Positions 1 through 6,104 of a stretch of DNA of 7,999 nt are shown piece by piece. Location of the stretch: the NCBI GenBank assembly GCA_049608925.1, contig JBMYXZ010000068.1:1-7999 (forward strand). The letters run 5' to 3'. Each line of letters starts with the position of its first letter. Positions within the stretch are counted from its first letter, which is position 1. The notes under the pieces are model-generated. The model was not told where the DNA came from. It made no database searches and saw only the letters and a list, made by a program, of their open reading frames with translations. This DNA is from JBMYXZ01 sp049608925 (GTDB lineage: Bacteria > Pseudomonadota > Alphaproteobacteria > JAGOMX01). The translations under genes were made by a program, and so were the position numbers.

Positions 1-279
1 GTCTTGTTGCGAGAGAAAGTTCGCTTTTCAGGCGATATTACAGTCTCCAGCGTCACCCATACGCGTGATGAAATGAAGGTAACGATTGTTAAAACACGTG
101 CCGCGGAAGAGGGCAGTCTGACAATGATCTTCAGAAACAAACCGCAGCTAGAGCTGATCAAATGGATTGTGGTTGATAACCAGGGCACCAGAACACAAGT
201 GCATCTTAGCAATGTCAAAAAAGGTCAAGACCTTGATCCTGGCTTGTTCAGATTTAAACGTGGTGTTTCAACGTTTTAG
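1..279 (+). CDS. lolA: LolA-family outer-membrane lipoprotein carrier protein, C-terminal part (5' end outside window)
   Basis: The frame is open from the first base and ends at TAG 277-279, so only about the last 92 residues are visible. LolA is the periplasmic chaperone that carries lipoproteins from the LolCDE transporter to the outer membrane. The visible part has the family's C-terminal pattern of beta strands: a strand reading MIFRNKPQLELIKWIVVDNQ, then a threonine/valine strand (TQVHLSNV), then the closing signature DLDPGLFRF, which matches the 'ld..lF.f' end of LolA. The signal peptide and the hydrophobic-cavity residues of the N-terminal half are not in view. The next gene, a pilin, starts 89 bp downstream with its own ribosome-binding site, so co-transcription is uncertain. 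The assignment rests on recognising the C-terminal pattern only; another LolA/LolB-fold carrier remains possible. Confidence 0.75.
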   Translation, partial: VLLREKVRFSGDITVSSVTHTRDEMKVTIVKTRAAEEGSLTMIFRNKPQLELIKWIVVDNQGTRTQVHLSNVKKGQDLDPGLFRFKRGVSTF

Positions 280-313
280 ACAGAAATATATAAAATTTTA
301 GATTTATTCAGAA

Positions 314-351
314 GTTGTTAACCGTTGATTGTCATAATAATAATTAACAAC
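314..351 (+). promoter_or_regulatory. Inverted repeat upstream of flp pilin, possible operator or promoter region
   Basis: GTTGTTAA at 314-321 is repeated as its exact reverse complement TTAACAAC at 344-351, separated by 22 AT-rich bases that include CATAATAATAAT. It lies between the lolA stop and the pilin ribosome-binding site. It has no GC-rich stem and no T tract, so a terminator is unlikely. A protein-binding site spanning two helical turns is the more natural reading. TTGTTA (315-320) could also serve as a -35 element, but the matching -10 is poor. This is inference from position and symmetry. Confidence 0.3.
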
Positions 352-368
352 ACAATCGGAGCAGAAAA

Positions 369-569
369 ATGAATAAAATCAAACAATTTATCTTCGATGA
401 ATCCGGGGCTACAGCCATCGAGTATGGCTTGATTGCTGCCCTTATCTCAATTGTTTTAGTTGTTTCTTTGGGGCTGGTCGGCGATCGGCTGGATGAAGTA
501 TTCAACGTAATCGAGGATAAGCTAGTTGACCCCGAGCAAGTCACAGCACCCAAAAATCCTGCAAAGTAA
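369..569 (+). CDS. flp: Flp/Fap-type (type IVb) pilin
   Basis: This encodes a 66-residue prepilin of the Flp family, the major subunit of tight-adherence (Tad) pili. The short charged leader MNKIKQFIFDESG ends at Gly13. Ala14 is then +1, Glu18 is the conserved +5 glutamate and Tyr19 the Flp-typical +6 tyrosine (ATAIEYGLI). A hydrophobic segment runs to about residue 38, followed by a short polar tail ending in VTAPKNPAK. Processing would need a TadV/CpaA-type prepilin peptidase and would leave about 53 residues. The start is ATG 369, preceded by CGGAG at 357-361 with suitable spacing. No other tad/cpa gene lies in the window, so the pilin is an orphan here. It may feed an assembly system encoded elsewhere. 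Confidence 0.92.
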   Translation: MNKIKQFIFDESGATAIEYGLIAALISIVLVVSLGLVGDRLDEVFNVIEDKLVDPEQVTAPKNPAK

Positions 570-644
570 ACTTTCAGATAAGAATTAAGTAATATAATAG
601 ATGTTTCGGGGTAATGTTTCTCTGAAATATAAAATTATATTAAA

Positions 645-669
645 AAATATTTGCAAATATTTAAATATT
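645..669 (+). promoter_or_regulatory. Overlapping perfect palindromes upstream of the ldtR-like gene, candidate MarR operator
   Basis: Bases 645-662 read AAATATTTGCAAATATTT, an 18-bp perfect palindrome. A second perfect 14-bp palindrome, AATATTTAAATATT, overlaps it at 656-669. They lie about 115-140 bp upstream of the MarR-family start codon in an AT-rich gap. MarR proteins are dimers that bind palindromes of about this length and often repress their own promoter, so an autoregulatory operator is plausible. AT-rich DNA yields short palindromes by chance, but 18 perfect bases with a central GC is longer than expected. TTGCAA (651-656) could also act as a -35 box. No experimental site is known to me here. 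Confidence 0.4.
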
Positions 670-783
670 ATATTATCAATCGATTCAAATCTGATGAAAA
701 TGTGTTTTTAATATTAATTAAAATTTAAGGACTAGTGGACATAATGAAACTATGGAAATGCTATAAACGTAAAGGGGGCCAGG

Positions 784-1242
784 GTGCAAGATAGGTACTT
801 TGAGGTCGTCATGCTGATTGAGCGTCTGCACCGTCTGTTTTTAGATGTCGTGAAAGCCGAGCTAGATCGGATGAAGATTGCAGACATCAATAATGTGCAA
901 TGTTTGATTATGTATAATGTGGGCCGCAACAAATTGACAGTTGGTGAGGTAACCAACCGCGGGTATTACTTGGGCTCAAATGTTACATATAACCTTAAGA
1001 AGATGGTTGAAAATGGCTATCTCGAACAGGAGCAATCTCTGCATGATCGCCGATCTATAATGGTGAAACTGTCGAAAAAAGGGTTGGATCTGTTCAAGCA
1101 TCTTGAGAAAATGTTCCAACGCCATTGTGATAATCTGCCGCGTAACGGCGTGGATGATAAGCAACTGGCCGAGCTGCACACACTGATGGAAAGGCTGGAA
1201 TCTTTCTGGTCGTTTATGGTGACGCGAGAATTACGATTCTAG
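784..1242 (+). CDS. ldtR: LdtR-like MarR-family winged-helix transcriptional regulator
   Basis: This encodes a 152-residue MarR-type dimeric DNA-binding regulator. Residues about 1-30 (YFEVVMLIERLHRLFLDVVK) form the N-terminal dimerisation helix. Residues about 35-80 carry the helix-turn-helix, with the recognition region NRGYYLGSNVTYNLKKMVE. Residues 88-100 (DRRSIMVKLSKKG) form the wing, and a C-terminal helix returns to the dimer interface. The recognition helix and the preceding DINNVQ stretch closely match what I recall of LdtR, which in Liberibacter and Rhizobiales controls an L,D-transpeptidase gene and stress tolerance. The start is GTG 784 after AAAGGGGGCCAGG. An in-frame stop at 745-747 and the absence of an upstream ATG in this frame rule out a longer protein, and ATG 811 would cut into the first helix. 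A YcbB-type L,D-transpeptidase lies on the other strand 3.2 kb away. The gene ends 33 bp before a strong hairpin. Confidence 0.8.
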   Translation: MQDRYFEVVMLIERLHRLFLDVVKAELDRMKIADINNVQCLIMYNVGRNKLTVGEVTNRGYYLGSNVTYNLKKMVENGYLEQEQSLHDRRSIMVKLSKKGLDLFKHLEKMFQRHCDNLPRNGVDDKQLAELHTLMERLESFWSFMVTRELRF

Positions 1243-1274
1243 ATATTTTTCTTACTTGATTTGCCAATAAATAG

Positions 1275-1301
1275 TCCGTAGACATACACCATGTCTACGG
1301 A
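1275..1301 (+). terminator. 11-bp perfect hairpin after ldtR, overlapping the next start codon
   Basis: TCCGTAGACAT (1275-1285) pairs perfectly with ATGTCTACGGA (1291-1301) around the five-base loop ACACC. ATTTTATATAT follows the stem, giving a weak T-rich tail. Placed 33 bp after the regulator's stop codon, it can act as an intrinsic terminator. Its 3' arm begins exactly with the ATG of the downstream prepilin gene, so in a read-through transcript the start codon would be base-paired. It may therefore be a dual-purpose or translation-control element. Confidence 0.6.
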
Positions 1302-1995
1302 TTTTATATATAAGAACAAAAATTGTTCACAGGCGGGGTTTAGCTTAGTCGAGCTGGCTATTGTCTTAATTGTCATTGGATTAATCGTTGGGGGTGTGCT
1401 GAAAGGCCGCGAGCTGATAGAAAGTGCCCGCCTGAAATCTGTCCTGACACAACTGAATGAATATCGTGTCGCTACCGGGACGTTCATGGTCCGGTATAAT
1501 GCCTTGCCTGGTGACTTCAAAGAGGCAAAAGCCTATATCTCTGATGATCTTGTTGACGGTGATGGAGACGGTATTATTTCTGGCGACGGCTTGCGCGCGG
1601 ACAGCCAGGCGCGCCAATTCTGGGCGCACTTAGCAGCTGCTAGATTAATCCCTGAACCTGGATCTCTAGGGGGTGATGGAGGCTTGGCCACATTTGGGGC
1701 AGGGGCGCCTTCTGCCCAGATAGGTGGGGGCATTACCGTCGAGCACATGCAGGATCATGGAATGTATGGCCACTGGTTCGTCCTGGGGCTTGAGAATAAC
1801 ACCAAAGGGGATGGCGCCCTTCTGACGCCTTTGCAAGCCATGAGCTTGGACAAGAAAGTCGATAACGGTGACCCAAAATCTGGTAAAATCCGTGCAATGG
1901 ACGGCCAAGGTGCGCGCGTAGGGGCGTGTATCCAAGGCGGGATTTATAATACCAAGTCAGATGCGCGCGCTTGTATCATGCGCTTTCAGTTTTAG
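1291..1995 (+). CDS. Prepilin-type N-terminal cleavage/methylation domain protein (pseudopilin-like)
   Basis: This encodes a 234-residue type IV pilin/type II secretion-like subunit. The leader MSTDFIYKNKNCSQAG ends at Gly16. Phe17 is +1 and Glu21 the +5 glutamate (FSLVELAIVLIVIGLIVGG), followed by a long amphipathic helix (KGRELIESARLKSVLTQLNEY). The YNALPGD motif at residues 69-75 is shared by many alphaproteobacterial proteins of this kind. An acidic VDGDGDG loop at 88-94 could bind Ca2+, as in major pseudopilins. Cys213 and Cys228 near the C-terminus may form the usual pilin disulfide. ATG 1291 is the only possible ATG, because an in-frame stop lies at 1279-1281 and no other ATG precedes the leader's Gly16. 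It has no visible Shine-Dalgarno sequence and lies inside a hairpin. A second prepilin follows 14 bp downstream. No secretion ATPase, platform protein or prepilin peptidase is in view, so the machinery it serves is unknown. Confidence 0.85.
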   Translation: MSTDFIYKNKNCSQAGFSLVELAIVLIVIGLIVGGVLKGRELIESARLKSVLTQLNEYRVATGTFMVRYNALPGDFKEAKAYISDDLVDGDGDGIISGDGLRADSQARQFWAHLAAARLIPEPGSLGGDGGLATFGAGAPSAQIGGGITVEHMQDHGMYGHWFVLGLENNTKGDGALLTPLQAMSLDKKVDNGDPKSGKIRAMDGQGARVGACIQGGIYNTKSDARACIMRFQF

Positions 1996-2009
1996 GTTGC
2001 GGCCATAAA

Positions 2010-2843
2010 ATGATGCGCAGAAATCAACAGGGATTTTCATTGCTGGAGTCAGCCATAAGTCTGGCCGTTATGGGCACTATTGCGGCGATGGCGGTGCCGG
2101 CATTTATTAAGTACCAGCAAACAGCGAAAACACAATCTACTAAGGATAAACAAGAACACGTTCTGCAAAGCTTAGCTGCCTATGCCTTGCAATCGGGATC
2201 GTTGCCATTTCCCGCAGATCCCGCGACCACTGGTCATAGCCAGGGTTTTGCCAAGGAAGATGGGGGCGATTCGATTCCCCGATATATTGGTGTTGTGCCA
2301 TACAAAACCCTTGGCCTGCGGGGGTCCGATGCCTTAGATGGATTCGGGAGGCCTTTTACAATGATTGTCGACCCAAACCTGGCGGGGGAATACGGCGAAG
2401 GTACAATGGCTTCAAAATATTGCACAGAAACAGGCGGCGCTAACAGCAATGATCCCAGGCGCTTAAAGGTTCGGATAAGAAGTCATGGCCGGTCAAGCTC
2501 GGCTTTTGATAATGGCTCTGGCCAAGATATGCAGAAAGATTTTCCGGCTGTTCTGCTGATTAGTCATGGTGAAAATGGGCATGGATCATTCAAGCAGGAT
2601 GGCTCTAGGGCTCGGCTGCGTGTTCAAGGCGCCAGTGAAGCTGAAAACACAAATGCGTCGGACACACTTGTTTTTGTCGATGCCCCATATTCTACCAAAC
2701 CGGGTGAAACCTTTTCGCATACCCTGCGCTGGGTCAGTCGTAATAACTTTGCGTCGCAATATTGCCGACAGCCTTGTATTCCTCAGCCTGTAAGAATAGC
2801 CGAGGAAATTGGAGGCGGTGGAGATCTAGCGGATTTAAATTAG
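2010..2843 (+). CDS. Second prepilin-type protein (pseudopilin-like, 277 residues)
   Basis: The leader MMRRNQQG is short and positively charged. Phe9 is +1, Glu13 is the +5 glutamate (FSLLESAISLAVMGTIAAMA), and the hydrophobic segment runs to about residue 31. The globular part has LPFPADP (65-71), VPYKTLGL (96-103) and DGFGRPFT (110-117). The late segment LISHGENGHGSF (183-194) is followed by WVSRNNF (241-247) and a Cys pair at 252/256. This layout recurs in large pseudopilin-like proteins of alphaproteobacteria. I chose ATG 2010 over an in-frame ATG at 1971 because the latter would overlap the upstream gene and put a cysteine-containing extension before a normal prepilin leader; ATG 2013 is equally possible. 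No strong ribosome-binding site precedes it, so translation may depend on the gene 14 bp upstream. At this size it could be a minor, tip-located subunit. Confidence 0.82.
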   Translation: MMRRNQQGFSLLESAISLAVMGTIAAMAVPAFIKYQQTAKTQSTKDKQEHVLQSLAAYALQSGSLPFPADPATTGHSQGFAKEDGGDSIPRYIGVVPYKTLGLRGSDALDGFGRPFTMIVDPNLAGEYGEGTMASKYCTETGGANSNDPRRLKVRIRSHGRSSSAFDNGSGQDMQKDFPAVLLISHGENGHGSFKQDGSRARLRVQGASEAENTNASDTLVFVDAPYSTKPGETFSHTLRWVSRNNFASQYCRQPCIPQPVRIAEEIGGGGDLADLN

Positions 2844-2927
2844 TAAGGAAAACCTAGCTCGCTACTCTTGAATTTTTTAAAGGGAGAGTATATATAAATT
2901 ACAGTAGTTTTTATTTATTAATTAGGG

Positions 2928-4463
2928 ATGGTGTACATTATGATTCGTTTTCTTATTTTTTCTTTATTCTTTCTGCCTTTTCAAGCTCATTGTTCGGACG
3001 GTGCGGAGGAGCTCACAAATATTTATCAAAAAGTCAATGCATTTAGCTCTAAGGAAAATTGGACGGATGCATATGAGCAGTTGCAGAGCCAACTTGAAAA
3101 AATCATACCAGGCTTTCAGTCCGAATATCTTCATAGTTATCCAGATTTTCAGCAATATGATGAAATTATGAATAAGGATAGTAAGAGGTGCCTGGAGTAT
3201 TTCTCGGTAACACACAGATGGTTCAAGGAGTATATAGAAGGTCTTGCAGAGCATGTATGCACTGATGCAGAGATTAAAAGTGTTAGTCTTGAAGGCCTAA
3301 GAAAAATTCAAAATCTGCGGAAAATAGCTGGAAATATATTGGAAAAATCATTTTTTAAGGTCTGTGTGCAAGAAAAGTTAGATTATTCAACGTTATTTAT
3401 GCTTCGTAAGGAAAGTTTGAAACTAGCCCAACTATTTTTCGGTATTGAGAGTTTTCTTTACGCTAAATCTGCGCAATACAGACAGAAGTTTTCTCATTTG
3501 GATTTCCCTCCGTATGGCTTATATCATGGGAAAAAAAGCGATGATTTCCAATTCATTAGAAAGCAATTCGGAGAAGATGATCAGTTTATAATGTATTTGA
3601 ATGTAAACAAAATACCAATGCGATTTATCCTTGATACAGGCTGGGGCCGCACGCCTTCTGTTTCAGAAGAGATGGCGCGAATTGCAGGGGTGAAGTATTT
3701 AGAGGGTACTTGCAAAAGCCATCTTTTCACCATGGAATATGAATTCAAACAATGCGAAATACAACATCTAGGTAATCCAGTATTAAAGAATTTTTCATGT
3801 AAAGTGCAAGCAAATAGTCACAAAAGAATGGAAGTATATGATATTGATTGTATATTGTCTGACCGGTCACTTACTGGGCATCTATGTTTCATCGGAGATC
3901 TAGGTATTTTGTCGAATGATCTAAAAGGTCTAATGAAGGGGCTTGAGATGCTGATTCATGATCAGGAGCTAGCAAGCATTTCAAGAAAAGTTTATACCCA
4001 AGCCAAGAGCTCGAAATTATCTGAACAAGATATTGAAAGTATGAAAAAATGCCCTCTTGGGTTCCGGGCCGAGATCAAAAAAGATTATACTATCCTTAAC
4101 AGAGAATGTGGTAAATTCCACCTGCCAGTAATAATGAATGGTAGGCGTTTTGCTCTGTTAGTTGATACTGGTGCATATCATACTTCTTTGTCTCCTACGG
4201 AATATATGACTATTAGGCAAAGTGGGGAGAGGCTGGAAGAGTTTTCATCCATGGAAGTTAAAATAAACAGTCCAATCATTGGACTTGATAGAAATATTGA
4301 GGTAAATATTTTAAATCCAAAATATCACAACTTTGATTCTGTATTAGGGCGAGAAATTTTAAGAGACTTTGTCATATATATACTGGGTAACAAAATGGTA
4401 GTGAGTAAAAACATTGAGGGACTTAAAAAGTTTTTCTTGGAGCAAGAAGGGTCATCTAAGTAA
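2928..4463 (+). CDS. Exported protein with two retropepsin-like Asp-Thr-Gly domains (putative tandem aspartic protease)
   Basis: This 511-residue protein has a Sec-type signal peptide (MIRFLIFSLFFLPFQAHC) and probably acts in the periplasm or outside. Residues about 25-190 look mostly helical and match nothing I know. Two similar modules follow. The first has MRFILDTGWGRT with catalytic-type Asp236, closing with a GDLGILSNDL segment near 323-332. The second has FALLVDTGAYHTSL with Asp413, closing with SVLGREILRDFVIYI at 471-485. A hydrophobic strand, DTG, then a later hydrophobic-hydrophobic-Gly element is the retropepsin/clan AA pattern. Two copies in one chain could pair into one pepsin-like active site. 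There are 11 cysteines, suggesting disulfides and an oxidising compartment. ATG 2940 (AGGGATGG upstream) is an alternative start and gives a tidier signal peptide. The gene is clearly AT-richer than its neighbours. It follows the prepilins by 84 bp. Substrate unknown. Confidence 0.65.
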   Translation: MVYIMIRFLIFSLFFLPFQAHCSDGAEELTNIYQKVNAFSSKENWTDAYEQLQSQLEKIIPGFQSEYLHSYPDFQQYDEIMNKDSKRCLEYFSVTHRWFKEYIEGLAEHVCTDAEIKSVSLEGLRKIQNLRKIAGNILEKSFFKVCVQEKLDYSTLFMLRKESLKLAQLFFGIESFLYAKSAQYRQKFSHLDFPPYGLYHGKKSDDFQFIRKQFGEDDQFIMYLNVNKIPMRFILDTGWGRTPSVSEEMARIAGVKYLEGTCKSHLFTMEYEFKQCEIQHLGNPVLKNFSCKVQANSHKRMEVYDIDCILSDRSLTGHLCFIGDLGILSNDLKGLMKGLEMLIHDQELASISRKVYTQAKSSKLSEQDIESMKKCPLGFRAEIKKDYTILNRECGKFHLPVIMNGRRFALLVDTGAYHTSLSPTEYMTIRQSGERLEEFSSMEVKINSPIIGLDRNIEVNILNPKYHNFDSVLGREILRDFVIYILGNKMVVSKNIEGLKKFFLEQEGSSK

Positions 4464-4475
4464 GGTGTTTTGATA

Positions 4476-4504
4476 GGTGTAGGTCTCTCAATGAGATCTA
4501 CACC
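4476..4504. terminator. Hairpin between convergent genes, possible bidirectional terminator
   Basis: GGTGTAGGTCTC (4476-4487) pairs with GAGATCTACACC (4493-4504) around the loop TCAAT, giving a 12-bp stem with one G-U pair on the + strand. It lies between the stop codons of the convergent protease and L,D-transpeptidase genes and overlaps the last codons of the latter. Position and symmetry suit a terminator serving both strands. Neither strand has a T tract after the stem, so it may stall polymerase only weakly or act as an RNA 3'-end stabiliser. Confidence 0.5.
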
Positions 4505-6075
4505 GCTCGCTGCTTACGCAGGGCATCCCAGATCTGTTGATCTTGCCCATACACATCATCAAAAAAGCGTGCCGTTCCATCATCACCTACCCAGACCGTG
4601 AAATAGGTGATGTGCGTTGGCAAGTTCTGCTTCAGGTAGACGCGGTTGGTTTTATTGCCAGCCATAGCATTTTGCACCCTGGTGAGCGGCCATTCGCTGG
4701 GGTTGTTCAGCACAAATGCGGCTAGTTGTTCAACCTTCTTTACACGGATGCAGCCCGAGCTGAATGTCCGTACAGATTTTTCAAACAGATGTACGTCTGG
4801 GGTGCTGTGCAAAAAGACCCTAAAGTTGTTTTTAATGGTAAAACGGATCTTACCCAAAGCATTATGGCTGCCAGGGGTTTGACGCAGTTTATAGCGCCAG
4901 TTCCCTCTGCTGACGCCTCCCCAGTTAACGCTGTGGGGGCTGATGCGTTGTCCTGCACTGTTATACAGTACATATCCTTTGCGTGTTAAATAGCTTGGGT
5001 CACGGCGAATCTTCGGAAGCTTATCACGGGTTGCGATGCTAAAGGGCACATGCCACGATGGATTAAACTTGATATCAGTCATGGGGGCGGTAAACACGGG
5101 TGTCTCGCGATATGCCAGTCCAACAATAATTGGGCTGGTCAGCTGTACTTGGTTATTTTCAACGGCAAATAGTTCGAAACCAGCAATGTTGACTTGAATG
5201 TATCGCTGTCCAGGATCGCGCGGCATCCAGCGCCAGCGTTCCATGGAGATGATGATTTGTTTAACATGATCACGTGGCGTCTTATTCAGCACGCCTAAAG
5301 TTTGCGGTCCAATCACGCCGTCAACTTCCAGGTCATGACGTTTTTGGAAAATTTTAACTGCTAGCTCGAGGTCTTCATCGAAAGTCGTGCCGCCACGGTC
5401 GTTGTTTTCAAGCAGGTCTCCCTTGCGGCGCAGCATAACGCGCAGGGTCAGCACATGCGGAGACGATTCTTCGAATTTCAGCACGGTGCCTTTTGGAATT
5501 TGAAGCACTTCTTGTTCTTGAACCCTGCCAGCAAATGTCTGCAATAAAGCACGCAGACGTTTGTACTGATCATAATGCGGTGGCAGATCCATCATCCATG
5601 TAGTGTTTTCAGGGCCTTGGGCGATGCCTTGTGAAAGCAGTTCTACAGGGTTTACGGGATCGGGCTTCATCACCAGCTGCCTGTCTGCAAGCTTGGGGTT
5701 AAAGCGTCCATTGCGCACATCATCGATGTACTGCAAGAATTGCCGCGTCAGCTCGATTTCTGCACGTGCAGCTGCTTCAGGGCTTTCTTCTGCACTTTGC
5801 GCGGTGGTGATAGCCGTTTGGTAATCTTTTGGATTAAGGCCTTCACGGTCGGCTTGTTGCAACAGTGTCAAAGCTTGCTTAGCAGCCGTCGTCCAACCAT
5901 TGTCTGTTATCCACACTGGCTTGTACTGTTGCTTTTCATAGAAACTTTTAACACCGCCACCTTTGCCGCGACTTTCTAGCATCGAGGCAATTTTGCCTGA
6001 CCAACCGCTGTTAAAACAATTTCCTGGCACTGCTAGCAGAAATACACATACAACCGTCAGCAAACGCATATACAT
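4498..6075 (-). CDS. YcbB/LdtD-family murein L,D-transpeptidase
   Basis: This 525-residue periplasmic enzyme is expected to make 3-3 cross-links between meso-diaminopimelate residues of peptidoglycan stems, or to attach proteins to them. After a signal peptide (about 1-20) comes the YcbB-type scaffold region (about 42-190, with FYEKQQYKPVWITDNGW). A peptidoglycan-binding domain at about 205-265 has FQKRHDLEVDGVIGPQTL. The YkuD catalytic domain at about 290-455 contains FLHSTPD (His423) and the active-site motif FSSGCIRV with nucleophile Cys442. Both motifs match E. coli YcbB, which is longer at 615 residues, so the enzyme looks intact and active. ATG 6075 is chosen because AGAGGGG lies 6-7 bases upstream; ATG 6069 is the alternative. 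It is the last gene of the flgK-flgL-fliW cluster, 29 bp after fliW, an unusual place for a cell-wall enzyme. The LdtR-like regulator in the same window may control it. Confidence 0.93.
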   Translation of the reverse strand: MYMRLLTVVCVFLLAVPGNCFNSGWSGKIASMLESRGKGGGVKSFYEKQQYKPVWITDNGWTTAAKQALTLLQQADREGLNPKDYQTAITTAQSAEESPEAAARAEIELTRQFLQYIDDVRNGRFNPKLADRQLVMKPDPVNPVELLSQGIAQGPENTTWMMDLPPHYDQYKRLRALLQTFAGRVQEQEVLQIPKGTVLKFEESSPHVLTLRVMLRRKGDLLENNDRGGTTFDEDLELAVKIFQKRHDLEVDGVIGPQTLGVLNKTPRDHVKQIIISMERWRWMPRDPGQRYIQVNIAGFELFAVENNQVQLTSPIIVGLAYRETPVFTAPMTDIKFNPSWHVPFSIATRDKLPKIRRDPSYLTRKGYVLYNSAGQRISPHSVNWGGVSRGNWRYKLRQTPGSHNALGKIRFTIKNNFRVFLHSTPDVHLFEKSVRTFSSGCIRVKKVEQLAAFVLNNPSEWPLTRVQNAMAGNKTNRVYLKQNLPTHITYFTVWVGDDGTARFFDDVYGQDQQIWDALRKQRAV

Positions 6076-6104
6076 ATAAAGCCCCTCTGTTATAGTGGCT
6101 GCGC

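Noticed and set aside
601..620. Direct repeat of ATGTTTC spaced 13 bases apart
   Set aside because: Two copies of a seven-base AT-rich word are not enough to suggest an operator or attachment site.
572..627. TTTCAGA and its reverse complement TCTGAAA flanking 42 bases downstream of the Flp pilin gene
   Set aside because: Seven bases with a long AT-rich loop is expected by chance, and there is no T tract or GC-rich stem.
1375..1575. VDGDGDG acidic run in the first prepilin considered as an EF-hand or dockerin protein
   Set aside because: The run is a single short loop in a pilin; it may bind Ca2+ as in pseudopilins, but does not indicate a separate domain.
1666..1935. Open frame of about 89 codons antisense to the first prepilin gene
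   Set aside because: It has no recognisable domain or ribosome-binding site and lies wholly within a well-supported gene.
1971..2009. Longer start for the second prepilin at ATG 1971
   Set aside because: It overlaps the upstream gene by 25 bases, has no ribosome-binding site and adds an atypical extension before a normal short prepilin leader at 2010.
2863..2890. Inverted repeat TACTCT/AGAGTA with AATTTTTTAAA in the loop, after the second prepilin gene
   Set aside because: The stem is only six pairs with a 16-base loop, and the T run is inside the loop rather than after the stem, so it is not a convincing terminator.
5740..5979. Open frames on the + strand inside the L,D-transpeptidase gene
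   Set aside because: They are shadows of a clearly real gene with intact catalytic motifs, and their translations show no family features.
4498..6075. Lipoprotein signal (Cys20) for the L,D-transpeptidase
   Set aside because: The residues before the cysteine are PGN, and Asn at -1 does not fit the lipobox consensus, so an ordinary Sec signal peptide is more likely.
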